From positions 756,964 through 820,963 of the forward strand of contig NZ_WAAU01000008.1 in the NCBI RefSeq assembly GCF_008806755.1: a stretch of DNA of 64,000 nt, read 5' to 3'. Both the position numbers and the translations under genes were made by a program. Within the stretch, counting starts at the first letter, position 1; every line of letters begins with the position of its first letter. The notes beneath the pieces were generated by a model. That model was given only the letters and a program-made list of their open reading frames with translations, ran no database searches and was not told where the DNA came from. This document shows positions 9,192-17,722 of the stretch, piece by piece. This DNA comes from Tenacibaculum aiptasiae. GTDB lineage: Bacteria; Bacteroidota; Bacteroidia; Flavobacteriales; Flavobacteriaceae.

Positions 9192-9199
9192 TATTTTTG
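9192..9199 (+). promoter_or_regulatory. -7 promoter element of pepT
   Basis: TATTTTTG matches TAnnTTTG. It overlaps the possible TTG/ATG starts at 9197 and 9200, which argues for the downstream ATG at 9221 as the true start. Confidence 0.6.
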
Positions 9200-9220
9200 A
9201 TGCTGATAAAATTAACAACA

Positions 9221-10459
9221 ATGAACAAACAACATATTATTGATAGATTTGTAAAGTATGTAACTATTGATACTGAAAGTGATCCTAATAACCCTGCTTT
9301 TCCTAGTACTGAAAAACAATGGGATTTAGCTAGAGTTCTTGAAAAAGAATTGATAGAAATAGGAATGGAAGATGTTGAGTTAGATGAGAATTGTTATTTA
9401 ATGGCAACATTGCCTAGTAATTTAGATTACGAAGTACCTACTATAGGTTTTGTAGCCCATATTGATACGAGTCCTGATTTTACTGGAGCTAATGTGAAGC
9501 CGCAAATTCATGAAAACTACGACGGAAAAGACATCGTTTTAAATAAAGAAGAAAACATTGTTTTATCTCCTGATTATTTTGAAGACTTATTACAGTATAA
9601 AGGACAAACAATTATTACTACTGATGGTACTACTTTATTAGGTGCCGATGACAAAGCTGGTGTTACTGAAATTGTTTCTGCTATGGAATACTTAATTCAG
9701 CATCCAGAAATTAAGCATGGTAAAATTAGAGTTTGTTTCCCTCCTGATGAAGAAGTTGGTAAAGGAGCTCATATGTTTGATGTTGAAAAATTTGGTGCAC
9801 AGTGGGCATATACAATGGACGGTAGCCAAATTGGTGAGTTAGAATATGAAAACTTTAATGCTGCGGGAGCCAAAGTTACTATTGATGGTAAAATTGTACA
9901 TCCTGGTTACGCAAAAGGTAAAATGATTAACTCTATGTTAATTGCTAATGAATACATTAATGCTTTACCTGAAGATGAAGTTCCTGAAAAAACTACTGGT
10001 TATGAAGGATTCTTTCACTTACACCACATGGAAGGTTCTGTTGAGAAAACAACATTACACTATATTGTAAGAGATCACGATATGGATCAATTCAATAACC
10101 GTAAAAAAGCCATGTTAGATTTAGCTGAAATATTAAATGCTAAGAGAGGTCAAAAATTAATTTCTGTTGATATTAAAGACCAATATTATAACATGAAGGA
10201 AAAAGTTACTCCTGTAATGTATATTGTTGATATTGCTGAAGAGGTGATGAAGGAAATGAACATTACCCCAATTATCAAGCCTATTAGAGGAGGTACTGAT
10301 GGTTCTCAATTATCTTACAAAGGTTTACCTTGTCCTAATATTTTTGCGGGTGGTCATAATTTCCACGGACGTTACGAATACGTACCTGTTGAGAGCATTA
10401 TTAAAGCTAGTGAAGTAATTGTAGGTATTGCTCAAAAAGTAGCTACTAAATTCAAATAG
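9221..10459 (+). CDS. pepT: peptidase T (tripeptide aminopeptidase)
   Basis: 412 residues from the ATG at 9221, close to the about 408 of known PepT, beginning MNKQHIIDRFVKYVTIDTES. Metal ligands of the M20B family are visible: FVAHIDTSPD, TTLLGADDKAG, PPDEEVGKG and the C-terminal FAGGHNFHG. It removes the N-terminal residue from tripeptides in the cytoplasm using two zinc ions. An upstream start at 9197 is possible but would lie inside the promoter. A terminator follows. Confidence 0.95.
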   Translation: MNKQHIIDRFVKYVTIDTESDPNNPAFPSTEKQWDLARVLEKELIEIGMEDVELDENCYLMATLPSNLDYEVPTIGFVAHIDTSPDFTGANVKPQIHENYDGKDIVLNKEENIVLSPDYFEDLLQYKGQTIITTDGTTLLGADDKAGVTEIVSAMEYLIQHPEIKHGKIRVCFPPDEEVGKGAHMFDVEKFGAQWAYTMDGSQIGELEYENFNAAGAKVTIDGKIVHPGYAKGKMINSMLIANEYINALPEDEVPEKTTGYEGFFHLHHMEGSVEKTTLHYIVRDHDMDQFNNRKKAMLDLAEILNAKRGQKLISVDIKDQYYNMKEKVTPVMYIVDIAEEVMKEMNITPIIKPIRGGTDGSQLSYKGLPCPNIFAGGHNFHGRYEYVPVESIIKASEVIVGIAQKVATKFK

Positions 10460-10485
10460 ACAGTATACTTAATTATAAAAATAAG

Positions 10486-10513
10486 AACTCTAGCAGTAGC
10501 TAGAGTTTTTTTT
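10486..10513 (+). terminator. intrinsic terminator of pepT
   Basis: Perfect 9-bp stem AACTCTAGC / GCTAGAGTT, 4-nt loop, then seven T. Confidence 0.9.
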
Positions 10514-10536
10514 ATTTCTAAATCTATTTTTCAAAC

Positions 10537-10640
10537 AAAAGAAAAGCTCTAGTGAAATACTAGAGCTTTAATTTAATGATATAATCACCCCTTAAAGAAA
10601 ATATCATTTAACTGTGAAATAAATCCCCTACATTTATTTC
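10537..10640 (-). ncRNA. candidate small RNA, copy A (upstream of lysA, opposite strand)
   Basis: Read on the minus strand, a -7-like box (CATATTTG, 10645-10652) is followed by three hairpins. The first is a 9-bp perfect stem GAAATAAAT/ATTTATTTC with loop GTAGGGG. The second is ATGATAT/ATATCAT with a large loop containing AAGGGGTGATT. The third is an 11-bp terminator stem AAAGCTCTAGT/ACTAGAGCTTT ending in T-rich sequence. No start codon with a meaningful reading frame is present. Copy B at 12010-12115 has the same hairpins, loops and promoter. About 100 nt. The Rfam Flavo-1 family is worth testing; I cannot confirm it. Confidence 0.7.
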
Positions 10641-10672
10641 ATGACAAATATGTCTCTTTTTCAATACATTAC

Positions 10673-10690
10673 ATTAGGAAAACCCCCTTT
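10673..10690 (-). promoter_or_regulatory. upstream box of small RNA A
   Basis: On the minus strand GGGGGTTTTCCTAAT lies 25 bp upstream of the CATATTTG -7-like box. The same spacing and box recur upstream of small RNAs B and C and two protein-coding operons (52096 and 58009), which suggests an activator site in place of a -33 element. Confidence 0.55.
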
Positions 10691-10805
10691 TCAAGATGTG
10701 TAAATAACCTTTTTTTCACAAAAAGAACAGATATGTTTATTTCTTATATATAATTTGTTAGCACAAACCCATTATCTAATTTTGAGGCATTAAATAATAA
10801 TAAAA

Positions 10806-12011
10806 ATGGATAGAAAAGCCTTATTAGAGTTAACTGGGAAGTATCAATCCCCACTTTATGTTTACGACACTGAAAAAATTATTAGTCAGTATAAAAAAAT
10901 TACTGGTGCTTTTTCAAAGGTCAAGAACCTAAAAATAAACTATGCTGCCAAAGCTTTATCTAATATTAATATTTTAAAGGTTTTTAATTCTTTAAAAAGT
11001 GGATTGGATACTGTTTCTATTCAAGAAGTAAAACTAGGCCTAAAAGCTGGATTTGCTCCTGAAAACATTATTTATACACCTAATGGAGTTTCTTTACAAG
11101 AAATTGAAGACGTTGCCAAACTAGGGATTCAAATAAATATTGATAATTTATCTATACTTGAGTTATTTGGACAAAAACATCCTAAAGTACCTGTTTGTAT
11201 TCGTATTAATCCACATATTATGGCTGGAGGAAATAGCAAAATATCTGTAGGGCATATAGATTCTAAATTTGGTATTTCAATTCACCAAGTACCACATATT
11301 AAAAGAGTGGTAGAAAATACAGGAATGCGTATAAATGGTGTACATATGCATACTGGATCTGATATTTTAGACATTGATACTTTTTTAAGGGCATCAGAAA
11401 TATTATTCAATACAGCTAAAGAGTTTGATAATATTGATTTTATTGATTTTGGAAGTGGTTTTAAAGTTCCATATAAAGAAGGTGATATTTCTACAAATAT
11501 TGAAGAGTTAGGTAAAAAGCTTTCTCAACGTTTCAATAATTTTTGTAAAGAATATGGTAAAGATGTTACACTGATGTTTGAACCAGGTAAATTCTTGGTA
11601 AGTGAAGCAGGATACTTTTTAGCTAAGGTTAATGTTATAAAACAAACAACTTCTACTGTTTTTGCTGGTATTGATAGTGGTTTAAACCATTTGATTCGTC
11701 CTATGTTTTATAATTCTTACCATCATATAGAAAACATTTCTAATCCAAAAGGAAGAGAACGTTTTTATAGCATTGTTGGTTATATATGTGAATCTGATAC
11801 TTTTGGTTCTAACAGAAGAATCAATGAAATTTCAGAAGGAGATATTTTATGCTTCCATAATGCAGGAGCTTATTGTTATTCAATGGCTTCAAATTACAAT
11901 TCGAGATACAGACCTGCTGAGGTTATGATTTATAAGGGGAAAGATTACTTAATAAGAAAAAGAGAAACTTTTGAGGACATCTTAAAAAACCAAGTAGAAG
12001 TATCTGTATAA
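10806..12011 (+). CDS. lysA: diaminopimelate decarboxylase
   Basis: 401 residues, typical of LysA. PLP-binding lysine in NYAAKALSN near residue 48, the HMHTGSD segment (HIGSQ in other LysA), FEPGKFLV, CESDTFGSN and the C-terminal AGAYCYSMASNYN. It decarboxylates meso-diaminopimelate to L-lysine, the last step of lysine synthesis, as a dimer in the cytoplasm. It stands alone between two small-RNA candidates on the other strand. The stem at 12014-12044 also serves as its terminator. Confidence 0.95.
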   Translation: MDRKALLELTGKYQSPLYVYDTEKIISQYKKITGAFSKVKNLKINYAAKALSNINILKVFNSLKSGLDTVSIQEVKLGLKAGFAPENIIYTPNGVSLQEIEDVAKLGIQINIDNLSILELFGQKHPKVPVCIRINPHIMAGGNSKISVGHIDSKFGISIHQVPHIKRVVENTGMRINGVHMHTGSDILDIDTFLRASEILFNTAKEFDNIDFIDFGSGFKVPYKEGDISTNIEELGKKLSQRFNNFCKEYGKDVTLMFEPGKFLVSEAGYFLAKVNVIKQTTSTVFAGIDSGLNHLIRPMFYNSYHHIENISNPKGRERFYSIVGYICESDTFGSNRRINEISEGDILCFHNAGAYCYSMASNYNSRYRPAEVMIYKGKDYLIRKRETFEDILKNQVEVSV

Positions 12012-12115
12012 ATAAAAACTCTGACTTTAGAAGTCAGAGTTTTTTTAAAATATAATCAACCCCTCAAAGACTATATCTTAAAACGTTGTAATAAAGTCCC
12101 CTATCTTTATTAACT
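12010..12115 (-). ncRNA. candidate small RNA, copy B (downstream of lysA, opposite strand)
   Basis: Same architecture as copy A. Minus-strand -7-like box CATATTTG (12120-12127), hairpin AATAAAG/CTTTATT with loop ATAGGGGA, a second hairpin with loop holding CTTTGAGGGGTTGATT, and a perfect 14-bp terminator stem AAAAACTCTGACTT/AAGTCAGAGTTTTT. The loops and flanks are more alike between A and B than the stems, and the stems change in compensating fashion, which is the mark of a conserved RNA structure. Confidence 0.7.
12014..12044. terminator. bidirectional terminator between lysA and small RNA B
   Basis: Perfect 14-bp inverted repeat with a 3-nt loop and T-runs on both strands. It starts three bases after the lysA stop codon. 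Confidence 0.88.
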
Positions 12116-12149
12116 GATACAAATATGAAACTTTTTTTTAATTAAATTC

Positions 12150-12164
12150 ATAGGTAAAACCCCC
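12150..12164 (-). promoter_or_regulatory. upstream box of small RNA B
   Basis: On the minus strand GGGGGTTTTACCTAT lies about 26 bp upstream of the CATATTTG box at 12120-12127, matching the box upstream of small RNA A. Confidence 0.55.
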
Positions 12165-12193
12165 TTTATTAATAAATTTTATTATAAAAAACA

Positions 12194-12220
12194 AAAAACC
12201 TCCATGAAATGAAGGTTTTT
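12194..12220 (-). terminator. intrinsic terminator of the TonB-dependent receptor gene
   Basis: Stem AAAAACCT / AGGTTTTT with a loop of about 11 nt, located 18 bp after the receptor stop codon on the minus strand. Confidence 0.7.
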
Positions 12221-12238
12221 GTCGTTGAATTGCATCTT

Positions 12239-15200
12239 TTAAAAGATGTATCGCAATCCTAGTTGCATTTGCCAACGAGAATTTAAGCTCGTATCATATA
12301 CAAATGTTTCTGTTAAATTTGGATTAAATGAGTATGTTGGTGCCTGAGTATAATCAGGGACATAGTTTGCTGGATTGGTATTTGCTGGATTTACATCTGG
12401 AAATCTTACTCCAACTGGTTGTACATTTCCTACCTGCTGTACAACTCCCCAATCTGAATTAATTAAATTACCTACATTTAATATATCTAAACTTACTTGA
12501 ATTGTATTTTGTCTATTTTCAGAAACATTAAAATTAAAATCTTGTAAGATTTTTAAATCCCATCTTCCTCTCCATGGTGCTAATGCTCCATATCTTTCTA
12601 CAAACTGACCTCTTCTTGAGCTTAAGTACTCATCTTGGTTTATATACGCTTCAAAAGCTGTAGCTTCAGCTGCTGAGGCAAAATTCATTTGAGTTAATTC
12701 TGATGCAGTTGGAACATATAATAAATCATTTAATGCAGAACCATCATTATTTATATCACCTCCATATGTATAATTAAATCTTCCTCCTTTTGCATATTCA
12801 AAGAATGTAGAAATAGTGGTTGCGTATTTACCTCCACCATAATTAAATTTCTTAGAAGCTACACCAATAATTCTATGAGTATCTCCATATTTAGAGAAAG
12901 CTAATACATCATTATTTGCATTTCCTACTACTGGATTAAAGGCAAAAGCATCTCCTGTAATTTCTGCCTCTATTGAATTTACATCTTTTGAATTTAAATA
13001 ACTATAAGCAACGTTGGCATACAATCCATTTTCAAAAGTCTTTTCTATTTTAAATGAAGCATTGAAAGTTCTCCCTTTATCTGAATTTGTAAATACATAT
13101 GCATTGTTTCCTTTATCTGAATTTGCATAAATCTCTCTGTTTCCTGTACCTACTCCTTGTAATGTTCCTGTTGGATTGCGCAATCCCCAATTTTGAACAT
13201 GCGCTCCATTAATATCTTTAGTATATGCAATATCACCAGAAATTACATAACCACTTTCAAATTTATAGTCTGCTCCAATATTGGTTCTCCATACTTGTGG
13301 AAATTTAAAATCTGGATCCACCATTTGATAGAAAAACACATTAGGGTTGGCTATTTGGTTTCCTAACCATACAAAAGGTAAACGTCCTGTAAACACACCT
13401 GTTCCACCTCTTAATTGTAATGTTTTATCTCCTTTTGCATCCCAATTAAATCCAAATCTAGGTGACACTAACCATTGATTAGTTGGCATTTTTCTGTTAT
13501 CTAATCTTACTGTTTCTCCTGTATTTGGATTAAAATAATCTATATTAGGAGCAAAACAACAAGCATTATCAATTACATCCTGTGCTTTCTCTGCAGTATC
13601 GAAAAATAATGGTTTATCAAATCTAATTCCGTAAGTCAATTTAAGGTTGTCGTTAACTTCCCATTCATCTTGAACATAAAAAGCTAATTGACCTACATTG
13701 GTTTCTGCTAACGCCCAACCTCCTGGATTTCCTATACCTGCACTATTTAAAGCATTATGAGCTAAAATTGCACCGTTAAATTGTGCTTGAAAATTTGCAA
13801 CTAATGCCGCTTCTGCTGTTGGGTTTCCTACAGTATTTCTAAAGTCAGATATGCTTCCTGTTGGAAAAAATACTCCTTGTGCACCATAAACACCTAAATT
13901 GAATGAATTATCAAATTGAAACTTTTCAAAAGAAAAACCTACAGTAAATGTGTGGTCTCCTTTAAAGAAATTCATATTATTAGTCAGTTGAAATACTTTT
14001 TGATCTAATTTATTGTGAATTGAGAACGGTTCGTGTCCTGCAATAATATAATTTGAACTTCCTGCATCATCTAAAATACTTATCGATGGTGCTGGTGAAG
14101 ATAATGCATTTCTGAAATCATCAAAGTGTGTATATCCTATTTGTAGTTTATTTGTTGTTTCATCATTGAAAGATGAATTTAATTCTACTAAGAAAGAGTT
14201 TATATTATTATTGATTTCATATCCTGCATTTTCAAACTGTAAAGTAGTTGCACTTGGCCCTCTAAAGCCTAGTGCTGTAGGATGAGCTGGTTTTTCTTTT
14301 TTAGCTCTTAAGAAGTTATAAATAAAAGCTAAACGATGTTTCTTACTTATATTCCAATCTAATTTAAAAATACCTTTTGTTGATTTAGAATCGTATGTAA
14401 AGCCTTTGTAAGCTCCTGTATTATAAAATACATCTGCTCCATTTGCATCTTGCCCTACCACAACTTGGGATAAAATATTTTGAACTAATTGTAAATCTGA
14501 TTCTAAAACTCTTGATTCACTAATTCCTCCACTTCCAGTATTTGGTGTCCACCCAGCAGTACCTAAGTCCGTACGATCATCTTTTTCAAAATTTGCAAAA
14601 AAGAATAATTTATTTTTGATGATTGGACCTCCTAAACTTACTCCATATTGCGCTTGATTTAATTTAGGTTTTACCACCGACTGTCCTTTAATTTTTCCTC
14701 CAGTCATGTCTTCATTTCTATAAAAACCATAAACTGTCCCTTTAAATTCATTCGTACCACTTTTAGTTACTGCATTTACAGATGCTCCTGTAAACCCTGA
14801 TAATGTTACATCATATGGTGCAGTAGATACAGAAATTTGCTCTATTGCATCTAATGAAACTGGCTGCGAATCTGTTTGCCCTCCTGGTGTTGCTGCATCT
14901 AATCCGAATGGATTATTAAAAATAGAACCATCTAAAGAAAAATTATTGAACTGGTCATTTCTTCCCCCAAAAGAATTACCACTTGCTGTTGGTTCTAATC
15001 GCGTAAAATCAGAAGCTGAACGCGATATTGTTGGTAATGTTTTTAATTGAACTGAGCTTACACTAGTTTGCGCTCCTGTTCGATCGTTATTAAATATTTT
15101 ACTTTTAGAAGCTGATATAACAACTTCATCTAACTGCTCTCCGTCTTCTGATAATTTACCATCAATATTGGTTGTTTTACCTAAAGTTAGAAATACATTA

Positions 15201-15466
15201 TTTACTTCTTGCGATTTGAAGCCCACATAGCTAAACGTAACTTTATATGGTCCTCCTACCCTTAAGTTTGGTATTGTATATCTTCCATTATCTTGAGCTA
15301 CTGCTCCAGATACGGTACCCGTCGGTACATGAAGTATTACAATGTTTGCCCCGAATAACGGTTCCCCTTGGTTATCGGTTACTGTCCCCTTTATTTTAGA
15401 TGTTGTTACCTGAGAAAAAACAGATACACTTAGTAAAATAAAAGAAAATAAAATCAATTTCTTCAT
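12239..15466 (-). CDS. TonB-dependent receptor, Oar-like, with carboxypeptidase-regulatory domain
   Basis: 1075 residues from the ATG at 15466, giving the signal peptide MKKLILFSFILLSVSVFSQ. A carboxypeptidase-regulatory-like domain (IKGTVTDNQGEPLFGANIVI) is followed by a plug (NAVTKSGTNEFKG) and a long beta-barrel ending in aromatic RYIF. GGPIIKNKLFFFANFE is typical of Oar-type receptors. The substrate cannot be told and no SusD-like partner is adjacent. Longer starts at 15484 or 15553 are possible; the latter would lie upstream of the rplI terminator and is unlikely. Confidence 0.93.
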   Translation of the reverse strand: MKKLILFSFILLSVSVFSQVTTSKIKGTVTDNQGEPLFGANIVILHVPTGTVSGAVAQDNGRYTIPNLRVGGPYKVTFSYVGFKSQEVNNVFLTLGKTTNIDGKLSEDGEQLDEVVISASKSKIFNNDRTGAQTSVSSVQLKTLPTISRSASDFTRLEPTASGNSFGGRNDQFNNFSLDGSIFNNPFGLDAATPGGQTDSQPVSLDAIEQISVSTAPYDVTLSGFTGASVNAVTKSGTNEFKGTVYGFYRNEDMTGGKIKGQSVVKPKLNQAQYGVSLGGPIIKNKLFFFANFEKDDRTDLGTAGWTPNTGSGGISESRVLESDLQLVQNILSQVVVGQDANGADVFYNTGAYKGFTYDSKSTKGIFKLDWNISKKHRLAFIYNFLRAKKEKPAHPTALGFRGPSATTLQFENAGYEINNNINSFLVELNSSFNDETTNKLQIGYTHFDDFRNALSSPAPSISILDDAGSSNYIIAGHEPFSIHNKLDQKVFQLTNNMNFFKGDHTFTVGFSFEKFQFDNSFNLGVYGAQGVFFPTGSISDFRNTVGNPTAEAALVANFQAQFNGAILAHNALNSAGIGNPGGWALAETNVGQLAFYVQDEWEVNDNLKLTYGIRFDKPLFFDTAEKAQDVIDNACCFAPNIDYFNPNTGETVRLDNRKMPTNQWLVSPRFGFNWDAKGDKTLQLRGGTGVFTGRLPFVWLGNQIANPNVFFYQMVDPDFKFPQVWRTNIGADYKFESGYVISGDIAYTKDINGAHVQNWGLRNPTGTLQGVGTGNREIYANSDKGNNAYVFTNSDKGRTFNASFKIEKTFENGLYANVAYSYLNSKDVNSIEAEITGDAFAFNPVVGNANNDVLAFSKYGDTHRIIGVASKKFNYGGGKYATTISTFFEYAKGGRFNYTYGGDINNDGSALNDLLYVPTASELTQMNFASAAEATAFEAYINQDEYLSSRRGQFVERYGALAPWRGRWDLKILQDFNFNVSENRQNTIQVSLDILNVGNLINSDWGVVQQVGNVQPVGVRFPDVNPANTNPANYVPDYTQAPTYSFNPNLTETFVYDTSLNSRWQMQLGLRYIF

Positions 15467-15510
15467 AATAGTACTAATTTTCATTAAGTTATCTCTCAAA
15501 TTTACACAAT

Positions 15511-15537
15511 AAAAAAATCCGCTCAACAGAGCGGATT
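15511..15537 (-). terminator. intrinsic terminator of the rpsF-rpsR-rplI operon
   Basis: Perfect 9-bp GC-containing stem AATCCGCTC / GAGCGGATT with a 4-nt loop and seven T on the minus strand, 32 bp after the rplI stop. Confidence 0.9.
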
Positions 15538-15568
15538 CATACTTTATTAACATGTATTTAACAATAAA

Positions 15569-16018
15569 TTACTTTTCAGCAACTACTTCAAACACGATGT
15601 CAGCTACAACAGTTCTGTGTAAACGTACAGCAGCGTTGTATTTTCCTAATCTTTTTACGTTTCCTCCAGTAACTTTGATAAACTTCTTATCGATCTCAGT
15701 ACCAGCTTTAGCTAAAGCTTCAGCAACATCAATGTTATTTACTGATCCGAATAATTTATCTCCAGCACCAACTTTAGAAGCTATTTTTAACTCATAACCT
15801 TTAACAGTATCAGCTAATTTAGTAGCATCTTCAATTAATTTAGCTTCTTTAAAAGCACGTTGCTTTAAGTTTTCAGCTAATACTTTTTTAGCTGAAGAAG
15901 TAGCTAAAACAGCATATCCTTGAGGAATTAGGTAGTTACGACCATAACCATTCTTAACAGTTACAACATCATCTTTAAAACCTAAATTTTCTACGTCTTG
16001 TTTTAATATCAATTCCAT
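15569..16018 (-). CDS. rplI: 50S ribosomal protein L9
   Basis: 149 residues, normal length. Begins MELILKQDVENLGFKDDVV and carries the N-terminal RNA-binding signature VKNGYGRNYLIPQGYA, followed by the long helix and C-terminal domain. Last gene of the rpsF-rpsR-rplI operon, 15 bp after rpsR. It binds 23S rRNA near the L1 stalk. Confidence 0.98.
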   Translation of the reverse strand: MELILKQDVENLGFKDDVVTVKNGYGRNYLIPQGYAVLATSSAKKVLAENLKQRAFKEAKLIEDATKLADTVKGYELKIASKVGAGDKLFGSVNNIDVAEALAKAGTEIDKKFIKVTGGNVKRLGKYNAAVRLHRTVVADIVFEVVAEK

Positions 16019-16033
16019 GTTTCTGCTTCTTTA

Positions 16034-16330
16034 TTATTTTAATAAATCACCAACGTATGGCATTAATGCTAAGTGACGAGCTCTTTTGATAGCTTGTGCA
16101 ACTTTACGTTGATATTTTAATGATGTTCCTGTTAAACGTCTTGGTAAAATTTTACCTTGCTCGTTTACTAAATACATTAAGAAGTCAGCGTCTTTGTAAT
16201 CGATATACTTAATACCGTTCTTTTTAAAACGACAGTACTTTGCTTCTTTTTTTGTATCAATATCAAGTGGAGTTAAGTAACGTACTTCTCCTTGCTTGCT
16301 TCCTTTTGCTTGTTGATCTATTGATGCCAT
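16034..16330 (-). CDS. rpsR: 30S ribosomal protein S18
   Basis: 98 residues with the S18 core ([40 protein letters not shown]). It pairs with S6 on the platform of the small subunit. Separated from rpsF by only 3 bp, so co-translated. Confidence 0.98.
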   Translation of the reverse strand: MASIDQQAKGSKQGEVRYLTPLDIDTKKEAKYCRFKKNGIKYIDYKDADFLMYLVNEQGKILPRRLTGTSLKYQRKVAQAIKRARHLALMPYVGDLLK

Positions 16331-16333
16331 TTC

Positions 16334-16675
16334 TTACTTTTTTGCAGATTTAACACGTTCTCTTCTCTTCTCAGCCCACGCTGCAGCATGCTTGTCTAAC
16401 TTTACAGTTAAATAACGCATAACGCTATCATCTCTTCTGAATTCTAATTCAAAAGGAGCGATTGCTTCACCTGCTACTTTGTAGTCGAATAAATGGTAAA
16501 AACCACTTTTTTTCTTTTCAATTGGGTATGCTAATTTTTTCAATCCCCAATCTTCTTTAGAAATCATCTCTGCACCTTTAGAAAGTAAATAGTCCTCAAA
16601 CTTTTTTACTGTCTCCTTTATCTGAGTTTCAGATAAAACGGGATTCAAAATGAAAACAGTTTCGTAATGATTCAT
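16334..16675 (-). CDS. rpsF: 30S ribosomal protein S6
   Basis: 113 residues starting MNHYETVFILNPVLSETQIK, with the KLAYPIEKKKSGFYHLFDY and RRDDSVMRYLTVKLDKH segments of S6. First gene of the operon, with an exact -7 box 33 bp upstream of its ATG. Confidence 0.98.
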   Translation of the reverse strand: MNHYETVFILNPVLSETQIKETVKKFEDYLLSKGAEMISKEDWGLKKLAYPIEKKKSGFYHLFDYKVAGEAIAPFELEFRRDDSVMRYLTVKLDKHAAAWAEKRRERVKSAKK

Positions 16676-16708
16676 AATTAAATTGTTTAAAATTTATTTT
16701 TAAGCCTG

Positions 16709-16716
16709 CAAATATA
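16709..16716 (-). promoter_or_regulatory. -7 promoter element of rpsF operon
   Basis: TATATTTG on the minus strand matches TAnnTTTG, 33 bp before the rpsF ATG. A second match (TAATTTTG) lies about 28 bp further upstream. Confidence 0.6.
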
Positions 16717-16775
16717 CTTCTTTTCCTTCTAATAAAAAAGCAAAATTACTCTTTAATTAAACGCTTCATTTTTAG

Positions 16776-16783
16776 TATGTTTG
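16776..16783 (+). promoter_or_regulatory. -7 promoter element of the sterol desaturase gene
   Basis: TATGTTTG matches TAnnTTTG, 26 bp before the ATG at 16810. Confidence 0.55.
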
Positions 16784-16809
16784 TTAAGTAACAAAAACTC
16801 TTCATTTTT

Positions 16810-17706
16810 ATGCAAATACCTTATCTTCCTAATTTAATCCATTATGCCATTCCTTTTTTTATCCTTACTATCATTATAGAAGTAATTTTAACTGTAAAAG
16901 TAAAGCTAGAAGATTATGAGTTTAAAGATGCTATGACATCTATTACTATGGGATTAGGAAATGTTTTTATTGGTTTATTTACCAAAGCATTAATATTAGG
17001 GTTCTTTACCTTTTTGTATAAGTATCGTGTATTTACTATTCCTTTTACATGGTGGGCTTGGTTTATATTGCTTTTTGCTGAAGATTTTATTTATTATTGG
17101 AATCATAGAATTGCTCATGAAAGTCGTTTATTTTGGGCTAGTCATGTGGTTCATCACTCTTCTACAAAATATAATTTAAGTACTGCCTTGCGACAAACTT
17201 GGTCTGGAAGTTTTTATACTTTTATTTTCTGGGCACCTTTACCTCTATTGGGTTTTCACCCTGTAATGATTTTAATGCAAATGAGCATTAGTTTGTTATA
17301 TCAATACTGGATTCATACTGAATTGATTAATAAGCTACCTAAATGGTTTGAAGCAATTTTCAACACACCAAGCCATCATAGAGTACATCATGCTACAAAT
17401 CCTCAATATTTAGATAGAAATCATGCTGGCATATTTATCATATGGGATAAGCTCTTAGGAACTTTTGAACCAGAAATTGAAAAACCTGTTTATGGTTTAG
17501 TTAGTAATATTAATACTCATAATCCTATTAAAGTTGCCTTTATTGAATGGTATTATATGTTAAGAGATGTTTTTACGAGTAAGACAAGCTTTAGTAAAAA
17601 AGTTTTATACCTTTTTAAACCTCCTGGATGGAAACACGACGGAAGTGGGAAGCTTTCTTATCATTTACGACAAGAATGGGAAAAGAATAAAAAAGGAGAT
17701 GTTTAA
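16810..17706 (+). CDS. sterol desaturase / fatty acid hydroxylase superfamily membrane enzyme
   Basis: 298 residues, with at least four hydrophobic helices. The three histidine clusters of the di-iron superfamily are present in order: WNHRIAHE, HVVHH and HHRVHHA. These bind two iron atoms at the membrane face and use oxygen to hydroxylate or desaturate a lipid. The exact substrate cannot be inferred. The gene is monocistronic and convergent with the next one, sharing a terminator that overlaps its stop codon. Confidence 0.9.
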   Translation: MQIPYLPNLIHYAIPFFILTIIIEVILTVKVKLEDYEFKDAMTSITMGLGNVFIGLFTKALILGFFTFLYKYRVFTIPFTWWAWFILLFAEDFIYYWNHRIAHESRLFWASHVVHHSSTKYNLSTALRQTWSGSFYTFIFWAPLPLLGFHPVMILMQMSISLLYQYWIHTELINKLPKWFEAIFNTPSHHRVHHATNPQYLDRNHAGIFIIWDKLLGTFEPEIEKPVYGLVSNINTHNPIKVAFIEWYYMLRDVFTSKTSFSKKVLYLFKPPGWKHDGSGKLSYHLRQEWEKNKKGDV

Positions 17707-17721
17707 AACATCTCCTTTTTT
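17689..17721. terminator. bidirectional terminator overlapping a stop codon
   Basis: Near-perfect palindrome with GGAGATGTTT / AAACATCTCC arms bounded by A- and T-runs. It contains the stop codon of the plus-strand desaturase gene and ends just before the stop of the convergent gene. Confidence 0.88.
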
Positions 17722-17722
17722 A

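Noticed and set aside
10521..10805. lysine riboswitch upstream of lysA
   Set aside because: The conserved structure and terminator are on the minus strand, pointing away from lysA, and a near copy lies downstream of lysA. It fits a small RNA better.
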